Both the position numbers and the translations under genes were made by a program. From positions 62,001-126,000 of the forward strand of contig NZ_CP139781.1 of NCBI RefSeq assembly GCF_019679435.2: DNA of 64,000 nucleotides. Reading direction: 5' to 3'. Below the pieces are notes generated by a model. That model saw only the letters and a program-made list of their open reading frames with translations, was not told where the DNA came from and made no database searches. The stretch is from Actomonas aquatica (lineage in GTDB: Bacteria > Verrucomicrobiota > Verrucomicrobiia > Opitutales > Opitutaceae). Of this stretch, positions 42,263 through 51,814 are shown piece after piece; the stretch's first letter is position 1; each line of letters begins with the position of its first letter.

Positions 42263-45130
42263 ATGCTTTTTACTCCGTGTCTGCGCAGGTTTTGGCAACT
42301 GGCTTGGTGGGTAGCGGCGACGGCGCTGCTGGCGATCGGGCTGCAGGCACAGTCGGCCGCGCGCTCGGGCCGATGGGCGCATGAAGACAGCGCGCTGACG
42401 CCGGACGCTCGGGTGGTGTGGGGCAAGCTGCCCAACGGCGTGCGTTACGCGCTGCGGCCACATGATGCGGTGCCGCAGGCGGCGACGTTGCAGTTTCTGG
42501 TGCTCTCGGGCTCGATGGACGAGCGCGACGACGAGCGGGGCCTGGCTCACTTCATCGAGCACATGTGTTTCCGCGGCACGGAGAGTTTCAGCGAGGAAGC
42601 GATGGTGGATTTTTTCCAGGAGCTGGGCATCGAATACGGCAGCGACGTCAACGCCATCACGACCTTTGACCACACGGCCTACGCGCTCGATTTTCGCGAT
42701 GCCTCGGAGGAGTTGCTGGGGCGCGGGTTGGACCTGTTTCGCAGTTTTGCCGACGGCGTGTTGTTTACCCCGGAGTCGATCGACAACGAACGCGGTGTGA
42801 TCCTGAGCGAGCTGCGCGGGCGCGACAGCATCGGCGCGCGGGGGCAACTGGCGTCGATGCAGACGATGTTTGAGGGCCTGAGTTTTCCGAACCGCACGCC
42901 GGGTGGTTCGCCGGAGAGCATCGAGTCGCTGCGGCCCGAGCAGTTTCGCGATTTCTACGAGCGCTGCTACCGGCCGGACCTGATGGTGATTGTGGCGGCG
43001 GGGGATTTTGATCCGGCGCTGCTCGAGCAGATCATCACCGAGCGTTTTGGTTCGATGAAACCGGCCACGCGGCCGCTGCCGGAGCGGCATACGGGAGCGC
43101 TGGCGGAGAGCCGCGGCATGCGCGCGGATGTGTTTCGGATCAGCGACGTGGGCTCGGTGCGCGTCACGACGGCTTCGGTCGCGGCAGAGCCGGCCGGAGC
43201 CGACAACAAGGCGGCGCGGGTATTGGGCCAGCAGCGCAGCTTCGTGCAGACGCTGTTGAACAGCCGGCTGCAGATGGGCTTGATGCCGACGCCGGGCGCG
43301 GAGGCGGGTTACGAAACTTTGCTCGGTTACGAGGCGGCGATGGCCAGCGTGATGACGGCCGCGCCGGTGTGGAAAACGCATGTCGCGGCCTTGGACGACA
43401 CGCTGCGCTCGACCTACCAATACGGTTTTGAGTGGTCGGAGGTGCAGCCGCTGCGCGACCGGAATCGGCGCATGATCGAGTTGTTGCGGGAGCAGTTGGC
43501 GCATTCCGATCCGCATGGGGTGTGTCAAGCGCTGCTCGACTCCATTGTGGAGCACAAGGTCTTCGTCGGCCGCGAAACGGAAATCAACTGGATGGGCGAG
43601 TGGCTGGACGGCTTGAGCTTGGCGCAGGTCAACGCGGTGTATCGCGACCTGTGGAAACTGGACACGATGAGCTGGCACCTGAGCGGCGATCTGCCGGCGG
43701 AGTTCAAGGCCGGCGAGGTGCTTACGGAGCTGGGCAAGTCGCGCGACAACGATCCGCGCCAACTGCATCCGAGTGAGCGTGAGGAGCATCACTTCGAGTT
43801 GAAGGATTGGGGCGAGGCGACCGAGTGGGAGTTGGTGCGCGACCTCGATGAAGTGGGCGCGAAGCTCTTCAAGTTTGGCAACAACGTGCGCTTCAACTTC
43901 CGTCCGTCTCCGCACGAACCCGGAGTGGTGCGCATGGTCGTTCGAGTGGGCCCGGGGCTGCTCAACCTGCCGGGTAACGAACCGGCGCTGAAGGAGTTTG
44001 GCCTACAGACCTTGTTCTCCAGCGGCACGATCAACTACGGGCCGGATGACCTGCGCGAAATCATCGGCGAACAGCTGCTGGAGTTTGATCTCAACGTCGA
44101 TGACTACGACGCGCTGACCTTTCGCGGCGCGGCGCAACGCGAGGACCTCACCGCGTTGCTCGGGGTGGCGACGGAGTTTTTGTATGCGCCGAAATTCGGC
44201 ACCTACGTGCACCGCAACGAGAAGATGAAGGCGGCGATGACGCGCGCGTCCAACTCGATGGGCATGCAAGAAGGCATGCGCGAATTCACCGACTACCTCT
44301 TCGAAGGCGACGCCCGTTTCACCTGGGGCACGATGGTCGACTATCTTGGGCTCAGCTCAGTCGATGTGCGCAAGTGGCTGCAAAAGCCGCTGACGGAAGG
44401 CTATGTCGAAGTCACCCTCGTGGGCGACATCAGCGAGGAGGATGCCTTGGCGGCGGTGCAACGCACCCTCGGCCAACTCCCGACGCGCGATGTGGAGAAG
44501 GTGGTGCCGCGCAACCGCAAGCCGGTGAAGCTGGCGGCGCGGCCGGGCTTCAAGCGCATCGAGTTTGTGGGCGAGCGTCACCTCGCGATGGTGATGGGCG
44601 TTTGGCCGGTCGAGGGCGAACTCGACACGCGGGATCGGGCAGCGCTCTACCTGCTCTCGAAGATCCTGGAGCTGCACGTGCGCGAAGAGATTCGCAACAA
44701 CCTCGGCATGGCTTACTCGCCGACGGCAAGTTTTGAAAACTACGATGGGTTTCCGGAGTTTGGCCTGCTGCGGGCGATGATCGATTGCTCGGCCGATGAG
44801 ACCACGAAGATCGCGCGGCTGGTCGAAGACATCGCTTGGGAGATCTCGCGGAAGGGCGTCGACGAAGGTGAGTTCAAGGGCGCTCGCGGTATTCTCTCCA
44901 GCCGCATTCGGCGGGCCTTCATGGACAACGGCTTTTTGCTGGAGGAACTCATCCGCGCGCAGGAGCGCCCGGAGTCGGTCGAAGAGATGCTGGCGCTTAA
45001 GGAAGGGCTGGTCGACGAGATCACGCTCGAGGAAGTGGACGCGTGGGCGAAGAAGGTGCTCACGCGCCGCAACAGCCGCACCGCGGCGATCGTGCCGAAG
45101 CAGTTCATCGGTCTGTTCGAGACGAACTGA
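42263..45130 (+). CDS. M16-family zinc metallopeptidase (pitrilysin/insulinase type)
   Basis: The 955-residue protein has an N-terminal hydrophobic leader (LAWWVAATALLAIGLQAQ), then LPNGVRYALRPH and the inverted zinc motif HFIEH (H96, E99, H100), with a distal Glu in NERGVILSELRGRDS. A second, inactive M16 domain follows in the C-terminal half (EFVGERHLAMVMGVWPVEG, VREEIRNNLGMAYSP). It probably degrades peptides in the periplasm. It starts 39 bp after the polyferredoxin gene but has no evident functional link to it. Confidence 0.88.
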   Translation: MLFTPCLRRFWQLAWWVAATALLAIGLQAQSAARSGRWAHEDSALTPDARVVWGKLPNGVRYALRPHDAVPQAATLQFLVLSGSMDERDDERGLAHFIEHMCFRGTESFSEEAMVDFFQELGIEYGSDVNAITTFDHTAYALDFRDASEELLGRGLDLFRSFADGVLFTPESIDNERGVILSELRGRDSIGARGQLASMQTMFEGLSFPNRTPGGSPESIESLRPEQFRDFYERCYRPDLMVIVAAGDFDPALLEQIITERFGSMKPATRPLPERHTGALAESRGMRADVFRISDVGSVRVTTASVAAEPAGADNKAARVLGQQRSFVQTLLNSRLQMGLMPTPGAEAGYETLLGYEAAMASVMTAAPVWKTHVAALDDTLRSTYQYGFEWSEVQPLRDRNRRMIELLREQLAHSDPHGVCQALLDSIVEHKVFVGRETEINWMGEWLDGLSLAQVNAVYRDLWKLDTMSWHLSGDLPAEFKAGEVLTELGKSRDNDPRQLHPSEREEHHFELKDWGEATEWELVRDLDEVGAKLFKFGNNVRFNFRPSPHEPGVVRMVVRVGPGLLNLPGNEPALKEFGLQTLFSSGTINYGPDDLREIIGEQLLEFDLNVDDYDALTFRGAAQREDLTALLGVATEFLYAPKFGTYVHRNEKMKAAMTRASNSMGMQEGMREFTDYLFEGDARFTWGTMVDYLGLSSVDVRKWLQKPLTEGYVEVTLVGDISEEDALAAVQRTLGQLPTRDVEKVVPRNRKPVKLAARPGFKRIEFVGERHLAMVMGVWPVEGELDTRDRAALYLLSKILELHVREEIRNNLGMAYSPTASFENYDGFPEFGLLRAMIDCSADETTKIARLVEDIAWEISRKGVDEGEFKGARGILSSRIRRAFMDNGFLLEELIRAQERPESVEEMLALKEGLVDEITLEEVDAWAKKVLTRRNSRTAAIVPKQFIGLFETN

Positions 45131-45168
45131 TCGCTGAGGCGAACGCACGGCGGGGCGCGGCAAACAAA

Positions 45169-45196
45169 ACGCCCACCGGCTGGGGCCGGCGGGCGT
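45169..45196 (-). terminator. Terminator between the M16 and SpoIIAA-like genes
   Basis: ACGCCCACCGGC and GCCGGCGGGCGT form a 12-bp stem with one mismatch and a TGGG loop. Read on the minus strand it is followed by TTTGTTTG, so it best serves the minus-strand SpoIIAA-like gene. It may also stop transcription of the M16 gene. Confidence 0.65.
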
Positions 45197-45265
45197 CGGG
45201 CGCGCGAGACGCGCGAGTGCAGTCCGGTGGTGCCGGTGCACAAAGTGTCGGTGGTGGTGGGAGCG

Positions 45266-45658
45266 TCAGTCGCGGGCGTTGGCGGTTTCGACCACGGCGC
45301 CGGTGATCCAGGCGATGGCCTCGTCGAGTTGACCTTCTTCGAAGGTGCGGAATTCGCCGTCGAGGACCTTGGAGCCGAGTTGCATGGCCCATTTGAACCA
45401 GGCTTGGGCGCCGACCACGGCGATGTGTTTGAAGTCGTGGCGATGTTTGTAGCCGAAGCGGGCGTCGTCCCACATGGCACCGAAGTCCCAGCCTTCGAAG
45501 TTTTCGTCGAGGTGAAGGACGAGGTTCACTTTGCCCTGTTTGGCGATGGCTTGTTCGATCCGCGGGGCAAAGTCGGATTCGTAGTCACGGGCGCTGAGGA
45601 TGCCGGTCGCGGAAAAAACGAGGGTGTCCTCGGAGGGGGAGGGGAGTTGGTCAATCAT
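45266..45658 (-). CDS. SpoIIAA-like / STAS-SEC14-type small protein
   Basis: The 130-residue protein has the pattern of the SpoIIAA-like family (PF11964 type): LVFSATGILSARDYESDFAPRIEQAI, KVNLVLHLDENFEGWDFGAMWDDARFGYKHRHDFKHIAVVG, then a C-terminal FEEGQLDEAIAWI. Such proteins adopt a STAS-like fold and are thought to bind lipids or partners; the function is not established. The gene stands alone and ends at a terminator. Confidence 0.8.
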   Translation of the reverse strand: MIDQLPSPSEDTLVFSATGILSARDYESDFAPRIEQAIAKQGKVNLVLHLDENFEGWDFGAMWDDARFGYKHRHDFKHIAVVGAQAWFKWAMQLGSKVLDGEFRTFEEGQLDEAIAWITGAVVETANARD

Positions 45659-45740
45659 TGGGGTTTGGGGCTTTGAGGTTTGAGGGGGTAGAAAAGCCGG
45701 GAAAGGGGGCGGTGGGAGGCACCGCTGGGGAGCGTGCGGG

Positions 45741-46268
45741 TCAGTTCACGCCGGACGTCTCCAGTTGCCGTTTACGCTCGTAGAGGCGGATCTGGCGGCA
45801 GGTGGTCGCGATGAAGCTCTGGAGCATGGCGGTATCGAGGTCTTCGACGGACTTTTTGACGCCAGCCATGTTTTTGACGACCCAGCGCTGCAGCATGGAC
45901 ATGCGGTCAAAATAAAACGCACCGCCCAGACGGGCGGTGGCGAAAGCGTGGGCGCGCAAGCGCAAGGGGTAGGCGGCCTCGAGTTGTTCGGCGGCTTCCT
46001 CGTCCTGCTTCATGCAGGAAATAAACAACGCGAGGGGATGGCGCAGCAGGCGATCATGGTAGCGTTCGCAGAACTCGCCGACGGCGGGTTGGATCGCGCC
46101 GATGTGGACCGAGCCGCCAATGAGAATCACCCCGGCCCTCGAGAGGTCGGGATGCGGGTGAGTGGACAGGTCGAAGGTCTCAACCGGACCGGGCAACTCG
46201 CGGGCGATGCGCTGGGCGCACATCTCGGTGAAACCGTGAGTCGAAGCGTAAACGATGAGCGTGGACAT
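45741..46268 (-). CDS. Flavodoxin-domain protein, HemG-like protoporphyrinogen oxidase family
   Basis: The 175-residue protein begins MSTLIVYASTHGFTEMCAQRIAREL, a flavodoxin-type FMN phosphate loop, continues with GVILIGGSVHIGAIQPAVGEF and ends with a basic helix. Length and layout match HemG, which oxidises protoporphyrinogen IX using FMN. ATG 46268 was chosen because the upstream frame runs through REP repeats. No other haem genes are near, so it is called by fold only. Confidence 0.75.
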   Translation of the reverse strand: MSTLIVYASTHGFTEMCAQRIARELPGPVETFDLSTHPHPDLSRAGVILIGGSVHIGAIQPAVGEFCERYHDRLLRHPLALFISCMKQDEEAAEQLEAAYPLRLRAHAFATARLGGAFYFDRMSMLQRWVVKNMAGVKKSVEDLDTAMLQSFIATTCRQIRLYERKRQLETSGVN

Positions 46269-46730
46269 GATCGCATTCTCCTCGCGGAGCGGAGCGCGGA
46301 CGACCGGGGAAGGGGTTTTCCATGGACAACGGACGTGCTTCGCAGCGCACGTCGAAAAATAGTCCCAAACCGGTCCCCAAGTAAATGCACATTTGGCCAA
46401 TTGGTGGGCATCCCTTGACCGGCAGGAATTTAGGGCTGCGGTGTCGGATTTGCAAAGGGGCCACGGATCGCACGGATAACCACGGATATGAGCACTGAAG
46501 TCGGGGCGGACTGCGCGGTCGCCGCGCAGGTTTTTCCGTAGAAACGCCAGGGGAAAAGCGGCCGAGACGGCCGCTGCTACAGGATGAGGCGGGGTGTAGC
46601 CGTGGGCGTGTCGCCCGCGTTCGTTGGAGTGGTGGCAGTCTCTGAGGGCGACCATAACGCGGCGATGCCGCGAAGGCGGGATCGCTGCGCGCCAACGCGG
46701 CTACTGTGCGGGCCGTCAGAGGGCCCGGTG
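46269..46730. other. 460-bp gene-free gap with repeats
   Basis: Between the flavodoxin start and the xylanase stop I see no gene. At about 46460-46490 there is a CCACGGAT / CACGGAT short dispersed repeat, at 46511-46529 a perfect 8-bp-stem hairpin followed by T5, and at 46557-46619 a REP doublet. The rest is GC-rich sequence without clear features. Confidence 0.6.
46557..46619. repeat. GTAG-footed REP doublet
   Basis: A minus-oriented hairpin (46557-46580, AGCGGCC...GGCCGCT, ending CTAC) faces a plus-oriented one (46596-46619, GTAGC then GGGCG-TGT-CGCCC). The same pair of stems in the same order occurs at 62900-62962, so this is a repeated composite and not a chance pairing. Confidence 0.72.
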
Positions 46731-47900
46731 TTACGGGGTGGTCGCGAGCTCGAGCACGCGATGGAAGGCGGGCTTGGGCTGACCTTCGCGATCGAAGAGT
46801 AATGGGTAATTGGTGCGGCCGCGGGCGGGCCAGTTGTTGAGCCAGGAATCGGCGTCGGTGACGCCCCAGAAGGTGACGCGTTCGATCTTGTCGGCGTGTT
46901 TGAGCAGCAGCGCGAAGATCTCGGCGTAGCGGTCGGCGAGGCGTTCCTGTTCGGCGGCGGGCAGGCCATCCGGGAAGGGATTGTTTTCCGGCGTGGCTTG
47001 GCGGGCGGCGAGGTCGACGTTGGCGCCATCGGCACCGAAGAACTGGTCGCGGCCGAGGAAGTCGACGTCGAGTTCGGTGATGTGCAGCGGCAGGCCGGTG
47101 GAGGCGAGGTGGAGGATGGACTCCTCGATCTCGGTGATGGTCGGACGGTGCATGGACCAGTGGCCCTGCAGGCCGATGCCGTCGATGCGCACGCCCTTGG
47201 CTTTGAAGTCTTCAACCATGGCGACGACGCCGGCGCGGCGACCGGGCTCGGTCATGCCGTAGTCGTTGTAGATGAGCTTGGCGTCGGGGAAGAACTCGGC
47301 GGCGATGCGGAAGGCCTGTTCCTCGAAGTCGTCGCCGATGATTTGGTTGAACTTGGACTGGCGTTTTGAGCCGTCGCTTTCGATGGACTCGTTGACGACG
47401 TCCCAGAGATCGATGGCGTCGCCCCAGCGTTCGGCGTAGAGGCGGGCGCGTTCGCGCATGCGGGCGAGGAGGGCGTCGCGGGAGAGCGGGTTGCCCTCGG
47501 CATCTTCGTAAACCCAGTCGGGGGTCTGGCTGTGCCAGAAAAGGCAATGGCCGATGGTGTAGAGGTCATGCGCCTCGGCGAAGTCGATGTAGGGCTGGAC
47601 GTATTCGTAGTGGTAGACGCCCGGCTCGGGGTTAAAGACGCCCCACTTCATGGCGTTGGCCGAGGTGACGGTGTCGAACTGCTGCGCGGAGATTTGTAGG
47701 GCGGGATTGGACAGGTCGCGCAGATACCAGCCGTTGACGGTCGACCCGATGCGGAACTTACCGGCGTAGGCGTCGCGCAGGGTGGTGGCGGGTTGGGTGG
47801 CCGTGGCGACCGCGACACCGCCGAGGATTCCGATGGTTCCGGTCAGGCCGCGGATGAGGCGGGCACACCGGTTAGGGGCGCAAAAAAACGGGAGGGTCAC
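46731..47900 (-). CDS. GH10 endo-1,4-beta-xylanase
   Basis: The 389-residue protein has an N-terminal hydrophobic leader (LTGTIGILGGVAVATA) and a GH10 barrel: FDTVTSANAMKWGVFNPEPG, GHCLFWHSQTPDWV, LWDVVNES (acid/base Glu) and LHITELDVD (nucleophile Glu), then TFWGVTDADSWLN. It should hydrolyse xylan in the periplasm or outside the cell. GTG 47900 is the only reasonable start upstream of the leader. A truncated acetylxylan esterase lies 15 kb away, which suggests plant hemicellulose use. Confidence 0.92.
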   Translation of the reverse strand: MTLPFFCAPNRCARLIRGLTGTIGILGGVAVATATQPATTLRDAYAGKFRIGSTVNGWYLRDLSNPALQISAQQFDTVTSANAMKWGVFNPEPGVYHYEYVQPYIDFAEAHDLYTIGHCLFWHSQTPDWVYEDAEGNPLSRDALLARMRERARLYAERWGDAIDLWDVVNESIESDGSKRQSKFNQIIGDDFEEQAFRIAAEFFPDAKLIYNDYGMTEPGRRAGVVAMVEDFKAKGVRIDGIGLQGHWSMHRPTITEIEESILHLASTGLPLHITELDVDFLGRDQFFGADGANVDLAARQATPENNPFPDGLPAAEQERLADRYAEIFALLLKHADKIERVTFWGVTDADSWLNNWPARGRTNYPLLFDREGQPKPAFHRVLELATTP

Positions 47901-47977
47901 AGGGCATGGTTCTGCAGTTGTCCCGGGGCGACAAGTGACGGTCGTGTTATGCGTTAACTGCGGCGCGTGGTCGGGAA

Positions 47978-50017
47978 TCAGAGGTGTTTGGCCAGGAAGG
48001 CCTCGATTCGGGAATAGAGTGCGTCGAGGTTGCGCAGTTGCTCCATGCCGTGTCCTTCACCGCCGGCGAACAGGACCTCGTGAGGGATGTGGTTTTTTTC
48101 CAGTTCATCGACCAGGTGTTTCGATTGGCGGATGGAGACTACGGTATCCTTTTTGCCGTGGGCGACGAAGACGGGGATCTTGATCTGGTCGATCCGATTG
48201 AGCGGGGAGATCGCTTCCAGGTCCGCGCTAGTGGCCGAGGCCTCGAGGAGGTTGCGGCGCAGCACCTGATAACGAGCATCCTCGAAGCGAAAACGCTGCA
48301 TGTCGTCGATCAACTCCTGCCAATCGAAAACGCCGGCGTTGCTGATGGCGCAACGATACAGGTCGGGCTCCTGCGTGGCGCCGGTGAGGGCCAGGTAGCC
48401 GCCGAACGAGGAGCCCATGATGGCGATTCGGTCGGGATCGATGAGACTCATCTTGCGCAGGGCCTTCACGCCATCGGTGACATCGTGGTGCATCTTGGCG
48501 AAGTCCCAGGTGTCACCGGGGAATTTCCAATCGTAGCCGGTGGAGCCGCGGTAGTTGGGTTGGAAGACGGCGTAGCCGCGGCTGGCGAGGAACTGGACCT
48601 CGGGATCCCAGCCCCAGATATCGTTGGCCCAGGGACCGCCGTGCGGCAGGACGACCAGGGGCACCGGATTGGCCTCGGAGGCGGCGGGCGGGATGGTGAG
48701 GAACCCTTCCAGTTTCACGCCGTCGCGGGCTTTGAACTGGATGATGTGCATGGGCGCACTGCGATCGGGATCAATCCAGGGCGCGCTCTGTTTCAGCAAG
48801 CCGAGCGACTTCTTTTTCAGGTCGAGCACGTGAAAGATCGGAGGCTGCTTGTCGGAATAGGAGGCGAGGATGAAGTGACGTCCCTCCTCGTCCATGTCGA
48901 CGATCAGCACGATTTGCCGGGGCAGGCTCTGTTCCACCATGGCCTGCACCTGTCGCATGGTCTCGTCGAACCAGACCGTGCGGGTGGCGACGCTGTCGAT
49001 CCGCAATCCGATCATGCGCCGTGAGCGGGGATCTCGGATGATGGACGCGGATTCGGGGTCGTAGGCGTCATCCTGATACACCATTTCACCGAGTTGGCCC
49101 GAGCGGGCGTCGAAGCGGTGCAGGGCGCGCGGCGAGCCCGCTTGGGTGGGCCCCATGACGATCAGCTCCCCGGGGTCATCGCCGGCGCCGATGATGTAGA
49201 TCTCATCGAGATCGGCAGGGCTTTCGTGCCACTCGTCCTGCTCGAGATAGTGCAGCGTGAACCTGCCGCCTGAGGCTGTGGTGGCAAAGGCGAGTTCGCC
49301 CAAACGATCGGTGAAATAGGACGTGACGACCGGTCCGGGGGCTTTGGGAAACGTGCGTTTGACGGTGGCCTGGATGCCGTAGGTCGAGAGCGGGTCGTTA
49401 TTGGATTGGAAGCCGGTGCCCCCGAGGACGTGTTCCTCGCGGCGGGAGCGGATGCCGACGCGGGTGTTGATCTGCACCACGCCGTAGTCGCGACCATCAT
49501 CGTAGGCGTTGCGCCGGACCCACACGAGCGGGAAGTCGGGCGTCTCGAGGGGGAGGCCGATGATTTGGCAGGCGCTGTTCTGCTCGACGGAGAAGGACTT
49601 CCCGCTGGGCTCGGCAATGTAGAGACCGGAGGCGTAGAGGTTGTCCTCCACCACCGTGAGCAGAACACGTTTGTCGTTGAGCCAGACATAGCTGGCGACG
49701 TCGCGGTTGGCCGACGGGGTGACGGTTTTGATTTTATTCTTCTCCAGCTCGACGAAGAGCAGGCCTTTGCGGTCGGCCGACATGGGCACAACCGCGGCGA
49801 CGTGGGTGCCCTTGCCGTTCAGGGCTGGCTGGGAAAACAGCCAGGGGCGGAAGAAGTCAGTGACCGGAATCGGTTGGTCGGCGGGGACCGGGGTGGCGCG
49901 TTCCGTGGGGTCGTCGGCGCCGTGGACGGCGGCGAATCCGCCGGCGAGAACTGCGATGAGGAGCGTGAGGGAACGCTGGCGAAGCGCGGACCTGACGGGG
50001 CGAATGGTTGCGGGCAT
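47978..50017 (-). CDS. S9-family prolyl-oligopeptidase-like serine peptidase
   Basis: The 679-residue protein has a signal peptide (LTLLIAVLAGGFAAVHGA), a beta-propeller N-terminal domain (about 60-400) and a C-terminal alpha/beta-hydrolase domain with VVLPHGGPWANDIWGWD, the nucleophile elbow GSSFGGYLALTG, and the terminal Asp/His region (FVAHGKKDTVVSIRQS, GEGHGME). It is probably an exported dipeptidyl- or oligopeptidase. It is 77 bp from the xylanase gene and on the same strand, but separately controlled as far as can be seen. Confidence 0.88.
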   Translation of the reverse strand: MPATIRPVRSALRQRSLTLLIAVLAGGFAAVHGADDPTERATPVPADQPIPVTDFFRPWLFSQPALNGKGTHVAAVVPMSADRKGLLFVELEKNKIKTVTPSANRDVASYVWLNDKRVLLTVVEDNLYASGLYIAEPSGKSFSVEQNSACQIIGLPLETPDFPLVWVRRNAYDDGRDYGVVQINTRVGIRSRREEHVLGGTGFQSNNDPLSTYGIQATVKRTFPKAPGPVVTSYFTDRLGELAFATTASGGRFTLHYLEQDEWHESPADLDEIYIIGAGDDPGELIVMGPTQAGSPRALHRFDARSGQLGEMVYQDDAYDPESASIIRDPRSRRMIGLRIDSVATRTVWFDETMRQVQAMVEQSLPRQIVLIVDMDEEGRHFILASYSDKQPPIFHVLDLKKKSLGLLKQSAPWIDPDRSAPMHIIQFKARDGVKLEGFLTIPPAASEANPVPLVVLPHGGPWANDIWGWDPEVQFLASRGYAVFQPNYRGSTGYDWKFPGDTWDFAKMHHDVTDGVKALRKMSLIDPDRIAIMGSSFGGYLALTGATQEPDLYRCAISNAGVFDWQELIDDMQRFRFEDARYQVLRRNLLEASATSADLEAISPLNRIDQIKIPVFVAHGKKDTVVSIRQSKHLVDELEKNHIPHEVLFAGGEGHGMEQLRNLDALYSRIEAFLAKHL

Positions 50018-50111
50018 GAAGCGGGGGAGGGTGAGATGACGGCCAGTCGATCACGTTCGACGAAGCCGGAGGCAGCAGGGGCGCGCAACACCATTGGCAT
50101 CCCGGATATTG

Positions 50112-51662
50112 TCAGGGACTGCTCTGCACTGGAGCGAAGGGTTTCCCGTCGTTGAGGGGGAAGACGAGTGGGGTGACGGTGACGGCGTCGCCGTCGGGGC
50201 TGAAGTGGAGGGCGAGCTCGGGGGTGTAGGTGGTCTCAGGGAGGCTGAAACGCACGGTGAAGGTGTTTTCGTCGGTCCACGCTCCGGCGGCGCCGACGTC
50301 CTGCGCGGTGCCGGGCATGGGACGGTTTTCGAGCACTTGGAAGGCGCCGGTGCGGCCGGTCAGCCAGCGGTCGTAACCGACGGCGAGCGTGTGCGTTTCA
50401 CCATCCACGGTGCCGTGGAAGGTGGCCTGGTCTTGTCCAAACTCGATGGATACAGCGCTGAAGCGGGAGGCGTTGGCGGGCAGCTGGTAGGTGCGGCCGC
50501 TGACGGTGGCGGCGAGAGGCGAGGTGGCGGCGCCGGCGGGACGGTCGTAGCTGAGGTGACTCAGGCGTTCGGCGAGGGCGGCGGCGGCGGTGTTGTCGGC
50601 GGGCAGCGGCACAGGCGCGAGGCCGGGCAGGAGGTGTTTCCAGACGGCTTTCATGACGCCGCCCATGTCGTTGGTGCCGGACGTGATGGCGACGACGGCG
50701 TCGTATTGGGGCATGACGATACAGAACTGACCGAAGCGACCGTCGCCGCGGTAGAAGCCGGGGATGCAGCGCCAGAATTGGTAACCATAACCCTGGTCCC
50801 AATCGCTTTCGGGGTTGCTGCCGTTGGAGGACTGTTTGCGAGTGGCGGCCGCGACGTAGTCGGCGGGCAGGAGGCGTTGGGCGTTCCACTCGCCTTGCTG
50901 CAGGTAGAGTTGGCCGAGCTTGGCGATGTCTTCAGTGGTGGCGCGCATACCGAAGCCGCCGAAGGCCACGCCGTCTTTGCTCTGGTCCCAGTGCGGGGTG
51001 TTGATCCCGAGTGGTTCAAACAGGCGCGGCGTGAGGTAGTCGATGAGGCTCTCGCCGGTCGTTTTTTCCACGGCGGCGGCGAGCACGTAGGAGGCGGGAG
51101 TATTGTAGAGGAAGTGGGTGCCGGGTTTGTGGGCGACGGGCAGGTGCAGGAAGTCGTTCACGAGCGTGGTGTCGGCGGTGCCGGCCCAAGAGAATTTACT
51201 TAGGTCCTCGTCGTGGTGGCCGGTGTTCATGGCGAGCAGATCGCGCACGCGCATGTTGCGGAGGTGGTCGGACGGCTCGGCGGGCGCCTCGGCGGGGAAC
51301 AGTTCGATTATGGGCGTGTTGAGCGTGAAGTGCCCCTCGGCGATGGCCATGCCCACGGCGGTGGAGGTGAAGCTCTTGGAGAGGGAAAAGAACATGTGCT
51401 GGGCGTCGGCGTGGTGAGGCGTCCACCAGCCCTCGGCGACCACCTGACCGTGGCGCACGAGCATGAAGCTGTGCAGCGCGTCGATGTTGGCGTCGACGTC
51501 GTCGATGAAGGCTTGAATGGCCGCCGACGAAACACCCTGCGCTTCGGGCGAGCCGCTGCGCGGGAGGGAGGATTCGGCACGAGCGAGGGGGCTAAGCAAG
51601 GTGCCGAGGAGCATGAGCATGGAGAACGCAGCGACGCGGCGTCCGAGGGGCAGAGAGGTCAT
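50112..51662 (-). CDS. Serine hydrolase of the class C beta-lactamase fold
   Basis: The 516-residue protein has a signal peptide (FSMLMLLGTLLSPLARA), the SxxK nucleophile motif in MFFSLSKSFTST, and FLYNTPASYVLAAAVE (YxN). A C-terminal domain of about 130 residues is unlike AmpC. This layout fits esterase/DD-peptidase-like members (EstB/PBP4* group) more than a true beta-lactamase. ATG 51662 was chosen because the frame upstream lacks resemblance and crosses the divergent dipeptidase gene. The substrate is unknown. Confidence 0.85.
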   Translation of the reverse strand: MTSLPLGRRVAAFSMLMLLGTLLSPLARAESSLPRSGSPEAQGVSSAAIQAFIDDVDANIDALHSFMLVRHGQVVAEGWWTPHHADAQHMFFSLSKSFTSTAVGMAIAEGHFTLNTPIIELFPAEAPAEPSDHLRNMRVRDLLAMNTGHHDEDLSKFSWAGTADTTLVNDFLHLPVAHKPGTHFLYNTPASYVLAAAVEKTTGESLIDYLTPRLFEPLGINTPHWDQSKDGVAFGGFGMRATTEDIAKLGQLYLQQGEWNAQRLLPADYVAAATRKQSSNGSNPESDWDQGYGYQFWRCIPGFYRGDGRFGQFCIVMPQYDAVVAITSGTNDMGGVMKAVWKHLLPGLAPVPLPADNTAAAALAERLSHLSYDRPAGAATSPLAATVSGRTYQLPANASRFSAVSIEFGQDQATFHGTVDGETHTLAVGYDRWLTGRTGAFQVLENRPMPGTAQDVGAAGAWTDENTFTVRFSLPETTYTPELALHFSPDGDAVTVTPLVFPLNDGKPFAPVQSSP

Positions 51663-51814
51663 GATGAGGCGGGGTGGAGGTGAAGCCGGGGTAGGTGAAA
51701 AACGTCGGTCGCATGACCGGGGGAAGCGAGGGATGGCAGGCTGACCGTTGACCCCAGAAACGCGCTGGAGCTGGAGGTTGCGCGCCGCGGGTTTTTGGGC
51801 CAAGGGTGGAGTCG

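Noticed and set aside
46511-46535. Perfect 8-bp hairpin followed by T5, looking like a plus-strand terminator
   Set aside because: No plus-strand gene lies upstream, and neighbouring genes are on the minus strand. It is more likely a chance hairpin or repeat remnant.
50112-51662. Beta-lactamase antibiotic-resistance gene
   Set aside because: The SxxK and YxN motifs fit the fold, but the long C-terminal domain and lack of AmpC-specific motifs favour an esterase or DD-peptidase-like hydrolase.
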